Source: Actinobacillus arthritidis | GTDB taxonomy: Bacteria; Pseudomonadota; Gammaproteobacteria; Enterobacterales; Pasteurellaceae | DNA length: 64,000 nucleotides | NCBI RefSeq assembly: GCF_029774155.1 | Contig: NZ_CP103833.1 | Span: forward strand, 310,001 to 374,000 | Reading direction: 5' to 3' | Shown here: positions 19,506-29,918 of the stretch, in pieces | Position numbering within the stretch: the first letter of the stretch is position 1 | Layout of the letters: each line of letters begins with the position of its first letter | Made by a program: the position numbers and the translations under genes | Notes under the pieces: model-generated | Databases searched by the model: none | Told to the model about the DNA's origin: nothing | Seen by the model: the letters and a program-made list of their open reading frames with translations, nothing else

Positions 19506-20933
19506 ATGAGTAACGTACGTGTTGAAGTGGATTTATTAGGCGAAAGAGAAGTGCCTGCTGATGCGTATTGGGGAATCCACACATTAAGAGCAGTTGAGAA
19601 TTTTAATATCTCAAATAACACTATTTCTGATGTACCGGAATTTGTTCGCGGTATGGTGATGGTTAAAAAAGCGACTGCCTTAGCAAACGGCGAATTAGGT
19701 GCAATTCCGAAAAAAATCGCAAAAGCTATTGTAGAGGCTTGTGACGAAATTTTAGTTAAAGGTCGCTGTATGGATCAGTTCCCGTCAGATGTCTATCAAG
19801 GTGGGGCGGGTACATCAGTAAATATGAATACCAATGAAGTGGTGGCGAATTTAGCGTTAGAATTGCTCGGGCATCAAAAAGGCGAATATAGCGTGATTAA
19901 TCCAATGGATCACGTGAATGCAAGCCAATCAACCAATGATGCGTACCCAACCGGTTTCCGTATTGCAGTCTATAACAGCATTTTACATTTAATTAAACAA
20001 GTACATTACTTACAACAAGGTTTTGAAGCGAAAGCGGAAGAATTTAAAGGCATTTTAAAAATGGGTCGTACTCAATTACAAGATGCCGTACCAATGACAG
20101 TTGGTCAAGAATTTAAGGCTTTTGCGGTACTATTAGAAGAAGAAGTGCGTAATTTAAAACGTACTGCTGAATTATTATTAGAAGTCAACTTAGGTGCAAC
20201 GGCAATCGGTACCGGTTTAAATACCCCAGAAGGCTATTCTCAATTAGTGGTTAAACATTTAGCAGAAGTAACCGGATTACCATGCGTATTATCAGAGAAC
20301 TTAATTGAAGCGACTTCAGACTGCGGTGCCTATGTAATGGTACACGGTGCGTTAAAACGTACGGCGGTTAAACTTTCAAAAGTATGTAACGACTTACGTT
20401 TACTTTCATCAGGCCCACGTGCTGGTTTAAATGAAATTAACTTACCTGAATTACAAGCTGGATCTTCAATTATGCCGGCGAAAGTAAACCCAGTAGTGCC
20501 AGAAGTTGTGAACCAAGTTTGCTTTAAAGTAATTGGTAATGATACGACAGTTACCTTTGCGACAGAAGCTGGTCAATTACAATTAAACGTAATGGAACCG
20601 GTAATCGGTCAAGCGATGTTTGAATCTATCGACATTCTTGCCAACGCTTGCGTGAATTTACGTGATAAATGTATTGATGGCATCACCGTTAATAAAGAAA
20701 TCTGTGAAAACTTCGTGTTTAACTCAATCGGTATCGTGACTTATCTCAATCCGTTTATCGGCCACCATAACGGGGATATCGTGGGTAAAATCTGTGCAAC
20801 AACCGGCAGAGGCGTGCGTGAAGTGGTATTAGAACGCGGTTTACTCACCGAAGCGCAATTAGATGATATTCTTTCAGTTGAAAACTTAATGAACCCGACT
20901 TATAAAGCGGCGAAATTTACTGAAGAAGAGTAA
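19506..20933 (+). CDS. aspA: Aspartate ammonia-lyase
   Basis: Interconverts aspartate and fumarate plus ammonia. In facultative anaerobes it feeds fumarate respiration. 475 residues, of the expected length (E. coli 478). Fumarase/aspartase signature [17 protein letters not shown] near residue 319, active-site TSTND-like loop ([14 protein letters not shown]), and [24 protein letters not shown] lies just before the start. The well-placed CRP site upstream indicates activation when cyclic AMP is high. A paired uptake-signal terminator follows. Confidence 0.96.
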   Translation: MSNVRVEVDLLGEREVPADAYWGIHTLRAVENFNISNNTISDVPEFVRGMVMVKKATALANGELGAIPKKIAKAIVEACDEILVKGRCMDQFPSDVYQGGAGTSVNMNTNEVVANLALELLGHQKGEYSVINPMDHVNASQSTNDAYPTGFRIAVYNSILHLIKQVHYLQQGFEAKAEEFKGILKMGRTQLQDAVPMTVGQEFKAFAVLLEEEVRNLKRTAELLLEVNLGATAIGTGLNTPEGYSQLVVKHLAEVTGLPCVLSENLIEATSDCGAYVMVHGALKRTAVKLSKVCNDLRLLSSGPRAGLNEINLPELQAGSSIMPAKVNPVVPEVVNQVCFKVIGNDTTVTFATEAGQLQLNVMEPVIGQAMFESIDILANACVNLRDKCIDGITVNKEICENFVFNSIGIVTYLNPFIGHHNGDIVGKICATTGRGVREVVLERGLLTEAQLDDILSVENLMNPTYKAAKFTEEE

Positions 20934-20945
20934 TTAAATAAATAG

Positions 20946-20996
20946 ACAAGCGGTTGAAATTGCAAGATTTTCTGTAAATTCAACCGCTTGTTTTTA
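20946..20996 (+). terminator. Paired uptake-signal terminator of aspA
   Basis: ACAAGCGGTTGA (from 20946) and TCAACCGCTTGT (to 20991) form an extended stem with both arms complete uptake signals, followed by TTTTT. Confidence 0.85.
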
Positions 20997-21003
20997 TCTT
21001 AAT

Positions 21004-21044
21004 ATTTCAATAATTATTGAAATATAAAAATAGCACAGTATAAT
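21004..21044 (+). promoter_or_regulatory. ars promoter with ArsR operator 1
   Basis: ATTTCAATAATTATTGAAAT (21004-21023) is a perfect palindrome. It contains the -35 element TTGAAA (21017-21022), and 16 bases on lies TATAAT (21039-21044). The start point would fall at about 21051, essentially at the arsR ATG (21052). The same ATTTCAAT..ATTGAAAT arms recur before arsC. Confidence 0.82.
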
Positions 21045-21051
21045 TCCCAAT

Positions 21052-21366
21052 ATGAATACAGAACACGCAAGCCAAGTATTTGGTACACTCAATTCGCCGA
21101 TTAGGTTACAAATTTTTCAGATGCTTGCCGCTCAAGGCAGTAAAGGAATGATTGCTGGAGAATTGGCTAAGCAGTTGAATATTGCGCCGAATAACCTTTC
21201 TTTTCATCTAAAAACATTGGCTACCGCCGGCTTAATTCATAGCCGACAAGCGGGTAGATTTGTGCATTATTATGCAAATTTAGCACTTATGATGGAACTA
21301 GTAGCTTTTTTAACTACGAATTGTTGTAAAGAAAGTGATGATCCGAATTGCAAATTTTGTGGGTGA
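21052..21366 (+). CDS. arsR: ArsR-family arsenic-responsive repressor
   Basis: 104-residue winged-helix repressor of the ars operon. The DNA-recognition helix is in IAPNNLSFHLKTLATAGLI and the wing is RQAGRFVHYYANL. The CVC pair found in the recognition helix region of E. coli ArsR is absent. Instead the C-terminus is cysteine-rich (NCCKESDDPNCKFCG), probably the As(III) site, as in other ArsR subtypes with displaced metal sites. No ribosome-binding sequence precedes the ATG, and the promoter spacing suggests a leaderless or nearly leaderless mRNA. First gene of arsR-arsC-acr3. Confidence 0.88.
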   Translation: MNTEHASQVFGTLNSPIRLQIFQMLAAQGSKGMIAGELAKQLNIAPNNLSFHLKTLATAGLIHSRQAGRFVHYYANLALMMELVAFLTTNCCKESDDPNCKFCG

Positions 21367-21391
21367 AATGCTCACAAAATTTTTTACCTGA

Positions 21392-21415
21392 ATATTTCAA
21401 TAGGTATTGAAATAT
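21392..21415 (+). promoter_or_regulatory. ArsR operator 2, in the arsR-arsC gap
   Basis: ATATTTCAAT and ATTGAAATAT (21392-21401 and 21406-21415) form a palindrome sharing its arms with the arsR promoter operator. It lies just upstream of the arsC ribosome site (TTGGAGAAAAT), and could be a second repression point or an internal promoter operator. Confidence 0.7.
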
Positions 21416-21425
21416 TGGAGAAAAT

Positions 21426-21830
21426 ATGGAAAAAGTGACAATTTATCATAATCCAAAATGTGGTACATCTCGTAATACATTAGCGTTAATCCGCCACTTA
21501 GGCATTGAACCTACGATCATTCACTACCTTGAAACACCTCCCGATGAGGCTACACTACGAAACTTAATTTCAGCAATGGGGATCTGTGTGCGAGATCTAC
21601 TTCGGATGAATGTAGCTCCCTATGAAACATTAAATTTAGGTCGTATGGAATTGAGCGATGACGAACTAATTGCGGCGATGCTTGCTGAACCGATTTTAAT
21701 AAATCGTCCGATTGTTATCACAAGCAAAGGTGTTCAACTTTGTCGTCCGTCTGAAAAATTTTTGGAAATCTCACCGGTTTCCTTGGATAAACCTTTTATT
21801 AAAGAAGATGGTGGAGTGATTGAGTTATAA
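21426..21830 (+). CDS. arsC: Glutaredoxin-type arsenate reductase
   Basis: Reduces arsenate to arsenite for export, using glutathione and glutaredoxin. 134 residues of the E. coli plasmid R773 ArsC type: catalytic Cys12 in [12 protein letters not shown], the [14 protein letters not shown] segment, and [19 protein letters not shown] carrying conserved arginines. It starts after TTGGAG and ends 11 bases before the acr3 start. Confidence 0.93.
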   Translation: MEKVTIYHNPKCGTSRNTLALIRHLGIEPTIIHYLETPPDEATLRNLISAMGICVRDLLRMNVAPYETLNLGRMELSDDELIAAMLAEPILINRPIVITSKGVQLCRPSEKFLEISPVSLDKPFIKEDGGVIEL

Positions 21831-21841
21831 GGAAGAAATAT

Positions 21842-22844
21842 ATGGGAATTTTTGAACGATTTTTAACCCTTTGGGTTGCTTTGGCAATTACAGCCGGAGT
21901 TGCATTAGGTGTAGCATTTCCGCAAGCGGTCGAAAAAGTGGCATTATTGGAAATCGCACATATTAATTTACCGGTAGCGGTATTAATTTGGTTGATGATT
22001 TACCCAATGATGATCCAAATCGACTGGTCGGCAATCAAAGATGTAGGTAAAAAGCCGAAAGGTTTAGCAATGACGATCGTGGTAAATTGGTTAATTAAGC
22101 CATTTACAATGGCATTAATCGGTTGGCTATTTTTCCGCTTTTTGTTTGCTTCATGGGTTGAGCCGCAAACGGCTCAGGAATATATCGCAGGTATGATCTT
22201 ACTTGGTGTTGCACCTTGTACTGCAATGGTTTTCGTTTGGTCTCAATTAGTAAAAGGGGATCCGAATTATACGTTGGTGCAAGTATCAGTAAATGACATT
22301 ATTATGATTTTTGCTTTTGCACCGATCGCCGGTTTTCTATTAGGAGTGAGTGATATTACGATTCCTTGGGAAACATTGCTATATAGCACGCTACTTTATG
22401 TGGTATTGCCGTTAATAGCAGGTAGTGTCACTCGCAAAATTTTGCTGAAATCCAACCGCTCTATTTCTCAATTCGGCAACAAATTAAAGCCGTTTTCAAT
22501 GATGGGGCTGATCTTAACCGTAGTGTTATTATTTGCATTCCAAGCGGAAACAATCTTAGCCAATCCACTGATTATTGTACTGATTGCAATACCGTTATTG
22601 GTTCAGACATACGGTATTTTCTTTCTTAGCCATTTAGTGTCGAAATGGTTAAATTTACCAAAAGAAATTGCCGCACCAGCTTGTTTAATCGGTACTAGTA
22701 ATTTCTTTGAATTAGCGGTGGCTGTTGCAATTTCGCTGTTTGGTTTACATTCTGGTGCTTGCTTTAGCAACGGTAATTGGTGTGTTAGTTGAAGTGCCGG
22801 TTATGCTGTCGTTAGTCTGGTGGATTAATCATCATAACGACTAA
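21842..22844 (+). CDS. acr3: ACR3-family arsenite efflux permease (frameshift near 3' end)
   Basis: Inner-membrane arsenite exporter of the BASS superfamily, about ten helices. ACR3 rather than ArsB type: [30 protein letters not shown] with the conserved helix-4 cysteine, [19 protein letters not shown]. The first frame stops at 22792 with an abnormal tail. Removing one T in GCTTGCTTTAGC near 22757 restores the expected end ([16 protein letters not shown].. to the TAA at 22842), about 333 residues. The pairing of a glutaredoxin-type arsC with an acr3 gene in one operon is mixed relative to E. coli arsRBC. Confidence 0.9.
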
Positions 22845-22848
22845 AAGA

Positions 22849-22896
22849 AAAGCGGTCGAATTTGCAAAATTTTCTGCAAACTCGACCGCTTATTTA
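22849..22896. terminator. Bidirectional uptake-signal terminator between acr3 and clpB
   Basis: AAGCGGTCGA and TCGACCGCTT arms with TTTGCAAAATTTT inside and TTTAT after, between convergent genes. Confidence 0.8.
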
Positions 22897-22903
22897 TGGA
22901 AGA

Positions 22904-25477
22904 CTAGCTGTTGCTAATGCTTAATTGGTCATTTTGATAGTCCACCACAACAGGGCTATTCGGTAATAATTTGCCGCTTAAGATCTGTTGTGCAAGCGGA
23001 TTTTCAAGCTCTTGCTGAATTGCACGTTTGAGCGGTCTTGCACCGAATAACGGGTCAAAGCCGGCTTTGCCGATATGGTCTAATGTTGCATCGGTAACTG
23101 TTACTTCGTAACCGCGTTCCGCAAGGCGAGCAATTAAACGTTGTAATTGGATACGAGCAATCGAACGAATATGCTCTTGACCAAGTGGGTGGAATACAAC
23201 AGTTTCATCAATACGGTTGATAAATTCCGGACGGAAATGTTGTCCTACCACTGACATTACCACTTCTTTCATTCCAGCATAATCTAATTCCGGATTTTCC
23301 TGGATTAAATGTGAACCTAAGTTTGAGGTCATAATCACCACCGTATTGCGGAAATCTACCGTACGACCTTGACCATCGGTTAAACGACCGTCATCCAACA
23401 CTTGAAGCAAGATATTAAACACATCAGGATGAGCTTTTTCTACCTCATCAAGTAACACAACAGAATATGGACGGCGGCGAACCGCTTCTGTCAAATAACC
23501 GCCTTCTTCATAACCGACATAGCCCGGAGGTGCGCCGACTAAACGAGAAACGCTATGTTTTTCCATAAATTCCGACATATCGATACGTACCATTGCATCA
23601 GGATCGTCGAAGAGGAAATTCGCCAAGGTTTTGCAAAGTTCGGTTTTACCGACCCCAGTCGGACCGAGGAATAAGAACGAACCAATCGGGCGATTCGGAT
23701 CCGACAATCCGGCACGACTACGGCGAATTGCATTTGCCACTGCTTCCACCGCTTCATTTTGCCCAATTACACGGCTGTGTAACACTTCTTCCATACGCAA
23801 CAGTTTTTCTTTCTCGCCTTCCATCATTTTGGAAACCGGAATACCGGTCGCTTTTGAAAGCACTTCTGCAATTTCTTCATCGGTGACTTTGGTACGAAGT
23901 AGCTGATTCTCTCCGCCTTCTTCCTCTCGTTTTACCGCTTCGTGTAATTGTTTTTCTAGTGCTGGAATTTTACCGTATTGCAATTCGGACATTTTCTCGA
24001 AGTTACTTTCACGGCGAGCCTGGTCCATTTCAATACGGGCATTTTCTAACTCAGTTTTGATATGTTGCGTACCGAGTAGAGCAGATTTTTCCGCTTTCCA
24101 GACTTCTTCCAATTCAGAATATTCACGCTCACGAGCGGTCAATTCTTCATCTAATTTTGCAAGACGTTGACGGCTTGCTTCATCTTCCTCTTTTTGTAAC
24201 GCTTGGCGTTCCAATTTTAGCTGAATGATACGGCGTTCAAGTTTATCAAGCGGTTCTGGTTTTGAATCAATTTCCATACGTAAACTTGATGTTGCTTCAT
24301 CAATTAAATCAATCGCTTTATCTGGTAATTGGCGATCACTAATATAACGGTGTGAAAGTGTTGCTGCCGCTACAATCGCCGGGTCGGTAATTTGTACGTG
24401 GTGGTGGATTTCGTAACGTTCTTTTAAACCACGTAAAATTGCAATCGTATCTTCTACAGTCGGTTCATCCACTAATACTTTTTGGAAACGACGTTCAAGT
24501 GCCGCATCTTTTTCGATATATTGGCGATACTCATCTAGTGTAGTTGCCCCAACGCAATGTAATTCGCCACGAGCAAGTGACGGTTTGAGCAAGTTACCGG
24601 CATCCATTGCACCGTCTGTTTTACCTGCGCCGACCATGGTGTGAATTTCATCAATAAATAAGATAACCTGACCTTCTTCTTTGGATAATTCATTGAGTAC
24701 CGCTTTTAGACGTTCTTCAAATTCACCACGATATTTTGCACCGGCAATTAATGCACCCATATCGAGAGAAAGCACACGTTTATTTTTTAAACCTTCCGGC
24801 ACTTCGCCGTTGACAATACGCTGTGCCAAGCCTTCTACGATCGCAGTTTTACCAACGCCCGGTTCACCGATTAATACCGGGTTGTTTTTTGTACGGCGTT
24901 GTAAAACTTGTACTGCACGGCGGATTTCTTCATCACGACCTATCACCGGATCTAATTTACCTGCTTTGGCACGTTCGGTAAGATCGATAGTATATTTTTG
25001 TAGTGCTTGTCTGGTTTCTTCTGCGTTTTGATTATTCACGGTTTCTCCTCCTCGAATTTGGCTGATTGCTGCGTTTACTTTCTCTTTAGTCAAGCCAAAT
25101 TGTTTTAATAATTTACCTAAATCGCCGTTATCATCCAGTGCGGCAAGTACGAATAATTCCGATGAAATAAAGCTATCACCGAATTGTTGTGCCAATTTAT
25201 CACATTGATTTAACAGGCGAATCAGTTGTTGTGACGGCTGTGTCGTACCGCCGGACACGGTCGGTAAGCGGTTTAAAATCGCTTCTAATTCACTCAAAAT
25301 ACGTTGCGGTTGCACATTGAGAGCAGTAAATAGCGGAGCGATAGAGCCGTCTTGTTGTTTGACTAACGCATAAAGTAAATGTGCTGGTTCAATGTAGTTA
25401 TTATCTTTTCCGATGGCTAACGATTGTGCTTCTGCAAGGGCTTCTTGCAGTTTGGTCGTAAATTTTTCGAAATTCAT
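22904..25477 (-). CDS. clpB: Disaggregase chaperone ClpB
   Basis: Hexameric AAA+ chaperone that, with DnaK, extracts proteins from aggregates. True start at 25477 ([18 protein letters not shown]), preceded by AGGAG. A longer frame from 25591 is upstream sequence. 857 residues with the Clp-N repeats (1-150), AAA-1 Walker A GEPGVGKT and Walker [10 protein letters not shown], the coiled-coil M domain (about 410-530), AAA-2 GPTGVGKT and [11 protein letters not shown], and the ClpB C-terminal domain. A good sigma-32 promoter lies upstream, so heat-shock control is expected. Confidence 0.96.
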   Translation of the reverse strand: MNFEKFTTKLQEALAEAQSLAIGKDNNYIEPAHLLYALVKQQDGSIAPLFTALNVQPQRILSELEAILNRLPTVSGGTTQPSQQLIRLLNQCDKLAQQFGDSFISSELFVLAALDDNGDLGKLLKQFGLTKEKVNAAISQIRGGETVNNQNAEETRQALQKYTIDLTERAKAGKLDPVIGRDEEIRRAVQVLQRRTKNNPVLIGEPGVGKTAIVEGLAQRIVNGEVPEGLKNKRVLSLDMGALIAGAKYRGEFEERLKAVLNELSKEEGQVILFIDEIHTMVGAGKTDGAMDAGNLLKPSLARGELHCVGATTLDEYRQYIEKDAALERRFQKVLVDEPTVEDTIAILRGLKERYEIHHHVQITDPAIVAAATLSHRYISDRQLPDKAIDLIDEATSSLRMEIDSKPEPLDKLERRIIQLKLERQALQKEEDEASRQRLAKLDEELTAREREYSELEEVWKAEKSALLGTQHIKTELENARIEMDQARRESNFEKMSELQYGKIPALEKQLHEAVKREEEGGENQLLRTKVTDEEIAEVLSKATGIPVSKMMEGEKEKLLRMEEVLHSRVIGQNEAVEAVANAIRRSRAGLSDPNRPIGSFLFLGPTGVGKTELCKTLANFLFDDPDAMVRIDMSEFMEKHSVSRLVGAPPGYVGYEEGGYLTEAVRRRPYSVVLLDEVEKAHPDVFNILLQVLDDGRLTDGQGRTVDFRNTVVIMTSNLGSHLIQENPELDYAGMKEVVMSVVGQHFRPEFINRIDETVVFHPLGQEHIRSIARIQLQRLIARLAERGYEVTVTDATLDHIGKAGFDPLFGARPLKRAIQQELENPLAQQILSGKLLPNSPVVVDYQNDQLSISNS

Positions 25478-25542
25478 ATGTTTACTCCTAAATTTCATTA
25501 ATCTGTATCGAGCAAGATTTATACTTGCTTCAACGCTGTAAT

Positions 25543-25570
25543 AAATGGAGCTAGTCGAATTTATTTCAAG
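25543..25570 (-). promoter_or_regulatory. Sigma-32 heat-shock promoter of clpB
   Basis: On the coding strand CTTGAAA (25570-25564) is followed after 14 bases by TCCATTT, close to the RpoH consensus CTTGAAA-N(13-15)-CCCATnT. The start point would be about 60 bases from the clpB ATG. Confidence 0.72.
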
Positions 25571-25576
25571 TGAAAA

Positions 25577-25592
25577 TGTGAAAAAGATCACA
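25577..25592. promoter_or_regulatory. CRP-like site in the clpB-ompW intergenic region
   Basis: TGTGAAAAAGATCACA has both conserved half-sites (TGTGA-N6-TCACA). It lies just upstream of the clpB heat-shock promoter and about 150 bases before ompW, so either gene could be the target. Confidence 0.6.
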
Positions 25593-25637
25593 AAAAAGGA
25601 ATAAATACCCAGTTATAGGTATTACTTTGTGTTTTTT

Positions 25638-25651
25638 TTGATTCTTGTCAA
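25638..25651 (+). promoter_or_regulatory. Possible FNR site upstream of ompW
   Basis: TTGATTCTTGTCAA matches the FNR consensus TTGAT-N4-ATCAA except for one base. In E. coli ompW is FNR-dependent, which makes this site plausible. A -10 was not firmly located. Confidence 0.45.
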
Positions 25652-25685
25652 TAAAACTTATCAGAACTGTTCTTAAAATGTTATC

Positions 25686-25712
25686 AAGGTAACAGATTAG
25701 TTACCTTTTTAT
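25686..25712 (+). terminator. Terminator-like hairpin in the ompW leader
   Basis: AAGGTAAC (25686-25693) pairs with GTTACCTT (25700-25707), followed by T-rich sequence, ending about 28 bases before the ompW ATG. No gene ends here, so it is either an attenuator or an mRNA-stabilising stem. Confidence 0.5.
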
Positions 25713-25740
25713 TTTCAATCACAACAAATTAGAGGTCAAA

Positions 25741-26389
25741 ATGAAAAAAACAGTATTAGCGGCAGTATTAGGTAGTGTGTTATTAGCCGGTTCGGCAATG
25801 GCACATCAAGCGGGCGATGTGATTTTCCGTGCCGGTGCGATTACAGTAGATGCAAACTCTAGCTCAACGACAAAAACAGCAGTAGATGTAGATTTAAAAG
25901 TAAAAAATAATACTCAATTAGGTTTAACCGGTACTTATATGTTTACGGATAATATCGGTGTGGAATTATTAGTCGCAACGCCATTCTCACATAAAATCCA
26001 TGCAAATGTACCAGCACTTGGTTTAGGTCTAGGACGTGTAGCCATTGTTAAACAACTTCCACCAAGTTTATATGCTCAATATTACTTTGGTGATGCAAAT
26101 TCAACATTCCGCCCGTATGTTGGTGCAGGTCTAAACTACACTCGTTTTTATCACGCAAAATCAACACATTCAGCCGTTACTGATCTCAAAGTGAAAAAAC
26201 ACTCTTTTGGTCCAGTAGCGAATGTGGGTGTAGACGTGAAATTAACTGATAATATTTATTTTAATGCGGCAAAGATGGTATACACGCATTAAAACAACAG
26301 CGAATTTCAAAGCGTTAAATTTAGATCACGAAGTGAAATTAAAATTAGATCCAGTTGTTTATTTTGCTGGTTTCGGGGTTAGATTCTAG
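25741..26389 (+). CDS. ompW: Outer membrane protein OmpW (frameshift near 3' end)
   Basis: Eight-stranded outer-membrane barrel for small hydrophobic molecules. Signal peptide MKKTVLAAVLGSVLLAGSAMA, then HQAGDVIFRAGAITVDANSS. The first frame ends at 26292. Removing one A in GCAAAGATGG near 26271 gives ..NAARWYTRIKTTA.. and the proper end VYFAGFGVRF with terminal aromatic residue at 26389, about 215 residues. GLGLGRVAIVKQLPPSLYAQYYF and FRPYVGAGLNYTRFY are family-typical. Regulation may involve the upstream CRP- and FNR-like sites. Confidence 0.9.
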
Positions 26390-26411
26390 TAGAACGATAA
26401 TTGGAAACAGA

Positions 26412-26436
26412 AGGGAGCTTTTAAAGCTCCCTTTTT
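26412..26436 (+). terminator. Terminator of ompW
   Basis: AGGGAGCTT and AAGCTCCCT arms with a tight loop and TTTTT tail. Placed between convergent ompW and argE. Confidence 0.88.
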
Positions 26437-26469
26437 CGTGGTAAGAAATGAGTCAAAAATAACCGCTTG

Positions 26470-27611
26470 TTAAGCACAAAAATGTAGGATCATTTTGGTG
26501 AGTAATTCTCGGGTCGGCTCAATAAATTTCGTTTCTAAAAATTCATCCGGTTGATGAGCTTGCTCAATGGAGCCGGGACCTAAAACGAGAGTCGGGCAGA
26601 GTTGCTGAATAAAAGGTGCTTCGGTGCAATAGTTTACCGCATCGCATTTTTCGCCTAACAGCTTTTCAACCACTTGTACTACTTGTGCGGAATGTTCACA
26701 CTCATAACCGGGAATACCGTCGTGCAAATGGCGAATTTCAATTAGATCGCCGTATTGTTCCAACATTGGTTTTAGATTTTCGTTTACCATTGCATATAAA
26801 TCTTCAACCGGCAGATTTGGCAATGGGCGCATATCGAATTGCAATTCACAACACGCACAAATACGATTAATTGCATCGCCGCCGTGGATATTGCCGAAGT
26901 TCATTGTTGGATATGGCACTTTAAACAGATCATTATGATATTTTTCACGTAGCTGATTACGCATATTCATCAGATAACCAGTCGCTTGGTGCATTAATTC
27001 AATCGCATTAATACCACGATCCGGATCACTTGAGTGACCGCTTTTTCCGGTAATTCTGACCGCTTCACCGACATGACCTTTATGCGCTCGAATCGGTTTT
27101 AAAGAAGTTGGTTCGCCAATAATCGCACAATCAGGGCGAATATGCGTATGTTGAGCAAAGGTTCTCGCACCAAGCATCGTGGTTTCTTCATCGGCAGTCG
27201 CTAGAATACGTAACGGCTTAGTCAGTTTGCTTAAATCAATTTGGCTAAGCACATCGACAATAAAAGCAAAAAAGCCTTTCATATCCGCTGTACCTAAACC
27301 GTAGAATTTACCGTCTTGTTCGGTTAACGCAAATGGATTAAATGTCCATTTCCCTTCGTCAAATGGCACGGTGTCGGTATGACCGGCTAACAATAGACCG
27401 CCTTCGCCTTCGCCGTAAGTGGCTAATAAATTATATTTATCACGACTGCCTTCCACTCGGATAATCTCGGTTTTAAATCCGAAATCGGCAAGCCATGTTG
27501 CCAGTAATTCGATAAGTTGTTTGTTAGATTGATCTTCCGCCGCTTCTAAACTGGAAATAGTCGGCACGCAATTAAATTGCGGTAACGTTCGATAAATTTT
27601 GTGTTTGCCAT
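26470..27611 (-). CDS. argE: Acetylornithine deacetylase (frameshift near 5' end)
   Basis: M20 metallopeptidase that removes the acetyl group from N-acetylornithine in arginine synthesis. The uninterrupted frame starts at 27567, but the N-terminal [15 protein letters not shown] lies in another frame from the ATG at 27611. Adding one G at GCGTGCC (about 27568) joins it to [14 protein letters not shown] and gives about 380 residues (E. coli 383). Metal and catalytic motifs are [35 protein letters not shown] and AIIGEPTS. It is last in a tight leftward group with a membrane protein (14-base gap) and an antiporter. Confidence 0.93.
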
Positions 27612-27625
27612 AATACTTTCTCTTT

Positions 27626-28405
27626 TTATTTACGTTTTAACATTGCTAGACCGGCGAGGATTTCCCAAATCATAATTGCATAGATAGCTATTCGCTCAAG
27701 TATCGGTGTTAGTATATTTGGGAAAAAGATTGTTATGAGTACGCAAAATACTCCGATTGTACCGGCTTGCATACTAAAACGGCGTAACCAAATAAGTTTC
27801 GGTTTAACAATATCAATTCCTGCCATAATAATTGCCAAGTTACCGAATAAATAGGTCAGACTTGCCCCTAAATTTTGCAAACCGCCGGCAGTCATTTTGC
27901 CTTGTGATGAAGGTATTAAACTCATACCAATCGTGAAGAAAACCGCAAAAATCAGTGCTAATAACCAATATTTACGGCGAGATAATTGTAGTAGTACAGC
28001 AAGATATGCAATGGCAAAGCCTAGACCTTGAAGACTGAATACCGCATTCATCACTTGATATAACGGTGAGAACGTATTGGTTTTGCCATCAATTACAGCA
28101 CCAAACGGAAGCAATAATTCTAGTACAGTATGGCGAGGGTAGGTAATCAATGATGACTCGCTGAATAATGCGGCTACAAATTCCGCAAAAATATAGAATA
28201 CCCCCATAAACGAAAGCAGAACAGAGAGTAAAATCACGATAGAACGTGCACTGCCTCGAATAATCGGGTGCATTAAAAATGGATAAAAGGCAACGCCGAA
28301 TGACCCGTTGCTGAAAAAATTTTGTAGTTGATGAGAAATATCAACAATTTTATTTGCAAAAAATTTTAGAAACGCAACCGCTTGCTTAACCAATGTTGTT
28401 TTCAT
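27626..28405 (-). CDS. DUF998-like multi-pass membrane protein
   Basis: 259 residues with about seven hydrophobic helices. Arrangement and the [23 protein letters not shown] segment resemble the DUF998 family, whose function is unknown. No signal peptide or catalytic motif is visible. The N-terminal 45 residues are amphipathic and cytoplasmic-like. It lies between an antiporter gene and argE with 14-base gaps on both sides, so it is probably translated from the same mRNA. An uptake-signal-like core falls inside its 5' end. The function is not known. Confidence 0.5.
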   Translation of the reverse strand: MKTTLVKQAVAFLKFFANKIVDISHQLQNFFSNGSFGVAFYPFLMHPIIRGSARSIVILLSVLLSFMGVFYIFAEFVAALFSESSLITYPRHTVLELLLPFGAVIDGKTNTFSPLYQVMNAVFSLQGLGFAIAYLAVLLQLSRRKYWLLALIFAVFFTIGMSLIPSSQGKMTAGGLQNLGASLTYLFGNLAIIMAGIDIVKPKLIWLRRFSMQAGTIGVFCVLITIFFPNILTPILERIAIYAIMIWEILAGLAMLKRK

Positions 28406-28419
28406 ACGAATGCCTAAAG

Positions 28420-29820
28420 TTAATGTATAAGAAGAGAATAAATTGCACCGATAAAGAGCAGGCTAATAAGTAACAATAAACCTTTTTCTAAAGCATTTAA
28501 GTTAAGTTTTTCGCCATTTTGTTTACGTGAATAGAAAAAGAGCAAGATGCCCGGCACGTATAATACTACTGATAATAATAAGTAATCTAACCCAGCGGCA
28601 TACACAATCCATAAACCATAAATTGATGCCATTGCACCGGTTAATTTGATATACCATGCTTCATTTTGTTTCATCGCTACTTTGAATAAATAAGCACCGA
28701 CTAAGAAATAAGGCACTAAAATCATTGTAGTCGAAAGTTGAATCAACATACTATAACCTTTGCCGGTAAACAGCACCAAAAGTAAGCTAATTTGAATAGT
28801 AATATTAGTTAACCATAAGCCAGCAATAGGTGTGCCGTTGATATTCGTACGGTTTAATAATTTCGGAAATACTTTGGTTTTTGCCGCTTGGTAAGGGATT
28901 TCCGATGAAAACATTGTCCAGCTCATATAAGAAGCCAGTACGGAAACAATTAGGCAAAGCGTAATAATAATCTTACCGCTTGCCCCAATCATATGTTCCA
29001 TTAAACCTGCCATAGACGGGTTCGGCATTTGTGCGATCACTTCACGAGGCAAAATACCGAGTGAAAGCACAGTAATCGCAACATATAACACTAATGTAAT
29101 TAAAATTCCTAAAATGGTTGCTAAGCCAACATCACTTTTCTTTTTTGCATGTGCCGAAAGCACCGAAGCCCCTTCTACACCGACAAAGACCCAAAGGGTA
29201 ATCAACATGGTATTTTTTACTTGTGTTAACGTATTTTTTTCTAGCGTGGCTCCGCTGAAATCTTGTACAAATTGTTCAGGGGAGAAGAACCAAATTGCCA
29301 AGCCGATAAATAAGAAGAGCGGTAAAGTTTTAACAATTGTCGCAACTAAATTCACAAAGGCGGCTTCTCGGATACCTCGTGCAATCAGATGATGAATTAA
29401 CCAGACAATCAGAGATGCACCTAAAATCGAAGCGACGGTATTACCTTGCCCAAAAATAGTATAGTTTTCGCTATCAATAAAAGTCCCCACGCCTTCAAAA
29501 GCCACGACTAAATAGCCAACAGCGCCGATCGCCGTACAAAGCCAATACCCCCAAGCGGCTAATCCACCGACTAAATCCCCAAAACCTTCTCGAGCGTAAG
29601 TATATACGCCACCTTCCAATTCCGGTTTAATACGAGATAGAAAGAAGAAAGATAAGCCTAAAAAAATGATACCAATACCAGTAATTAACCAACCGATTAA
29701 TAATGCTTTCGCACCAGATACTTCCGCCATATTTTGCGGAAGGCTAAAAATGCCTGAGCCGATCATTGAGCTAAGTACCAAAGCAGTTAATGAAAAAAGA
29801 CCGATTTTGCCTTTTGACAT
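28420..29820 (-). CDS. Basic amino acid antiporter, ArcD/APC type, copy 1
   Basis: 466 residues, about thirteen membrane helices, of the amino acid-polyamine-organocation superfamily. The glycine-rich first helix is LSSMIGSGIFSLPQNMAEVSG. TLWVFVGVEGASVLSAHAKKKSDVG is typical of the arginine/ornithine or lysine exchangers (ArcD, LysP-like). Closely similar over its full length to the next upstream gene, so the two arose by tandem duplication. It heads the group with the DUF998-like gene and argE, suggesting ornithine or arginine as substrate. The exact substrate cannot be read from sequence. Confidence 0.82.
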   Translation of the reverse strand: MSKGKIGLFSLTALVLSSMIGSGIFSLPQNMAEVSGAKALLIGWLITGIGIIFLGLSFFFLSRIKPELEGGVYTYAREGFGDLVGGLAAWGYWLCTAIGAVGYLVVAFEGVGTFIDSENYTIFGQGNTVASILGASLIVWLIHHLIARGIREAAFVNLVATIVKTLPLFLFIGLAIWFFSPEQFVQDFSGATLEKNTLTQVKNTMLITLWVFVGVEGASVLSAHAKKKSDVGLATILGILITLVLYVAITVLSLGILPREVIAQMPNPSMAGLMEHMIGASGKIIITLCLIVSVLASYMSWTMFSSEIPYQAAKTKVFPKLLNRTNINGTPIAGLWLTNITIQISLLLVLFTGKGYSMLIQLSTTMILVPYFLVGAYLFKVAMKQNEAWYIKLTGAMASIYGLWIVYAAGLDYLLLSVVLYVPGILLFFYSRKQNGEKLNLNALEKGLLLLISLLFIGAIYSLLIH

Positions 29821-29869
29821 AAAATGTCCTTCTTATAATTGTTATTCACACAAACTGCATAATTTAGCA

Positions 29870-29910
29870 TAAAAATAAAAAATCCCCTAATGTAGAAAAC
29901 ACAAGGGGAT
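29870..29910 (-). terminator. Terminator between the two antiporter genes
   Basis: On the coding strand ATCCCCT and AGGGGAT arms (29910-29904 with 29888-29882) enclose a 15-base loop and are followed by a T-rich run. It ends the transcript of the upstream copy. Confidence 0.75.
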
Positions 29911-29918
29911 GATGAATG

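Noticed and set aside
25478..25591. Longer clpB start giving 38 extra N-terminal residues
   Set aside because: The extra part covers the sigma-32 promoter region, has no ribosome site, and the family begins at MNFEKFT.
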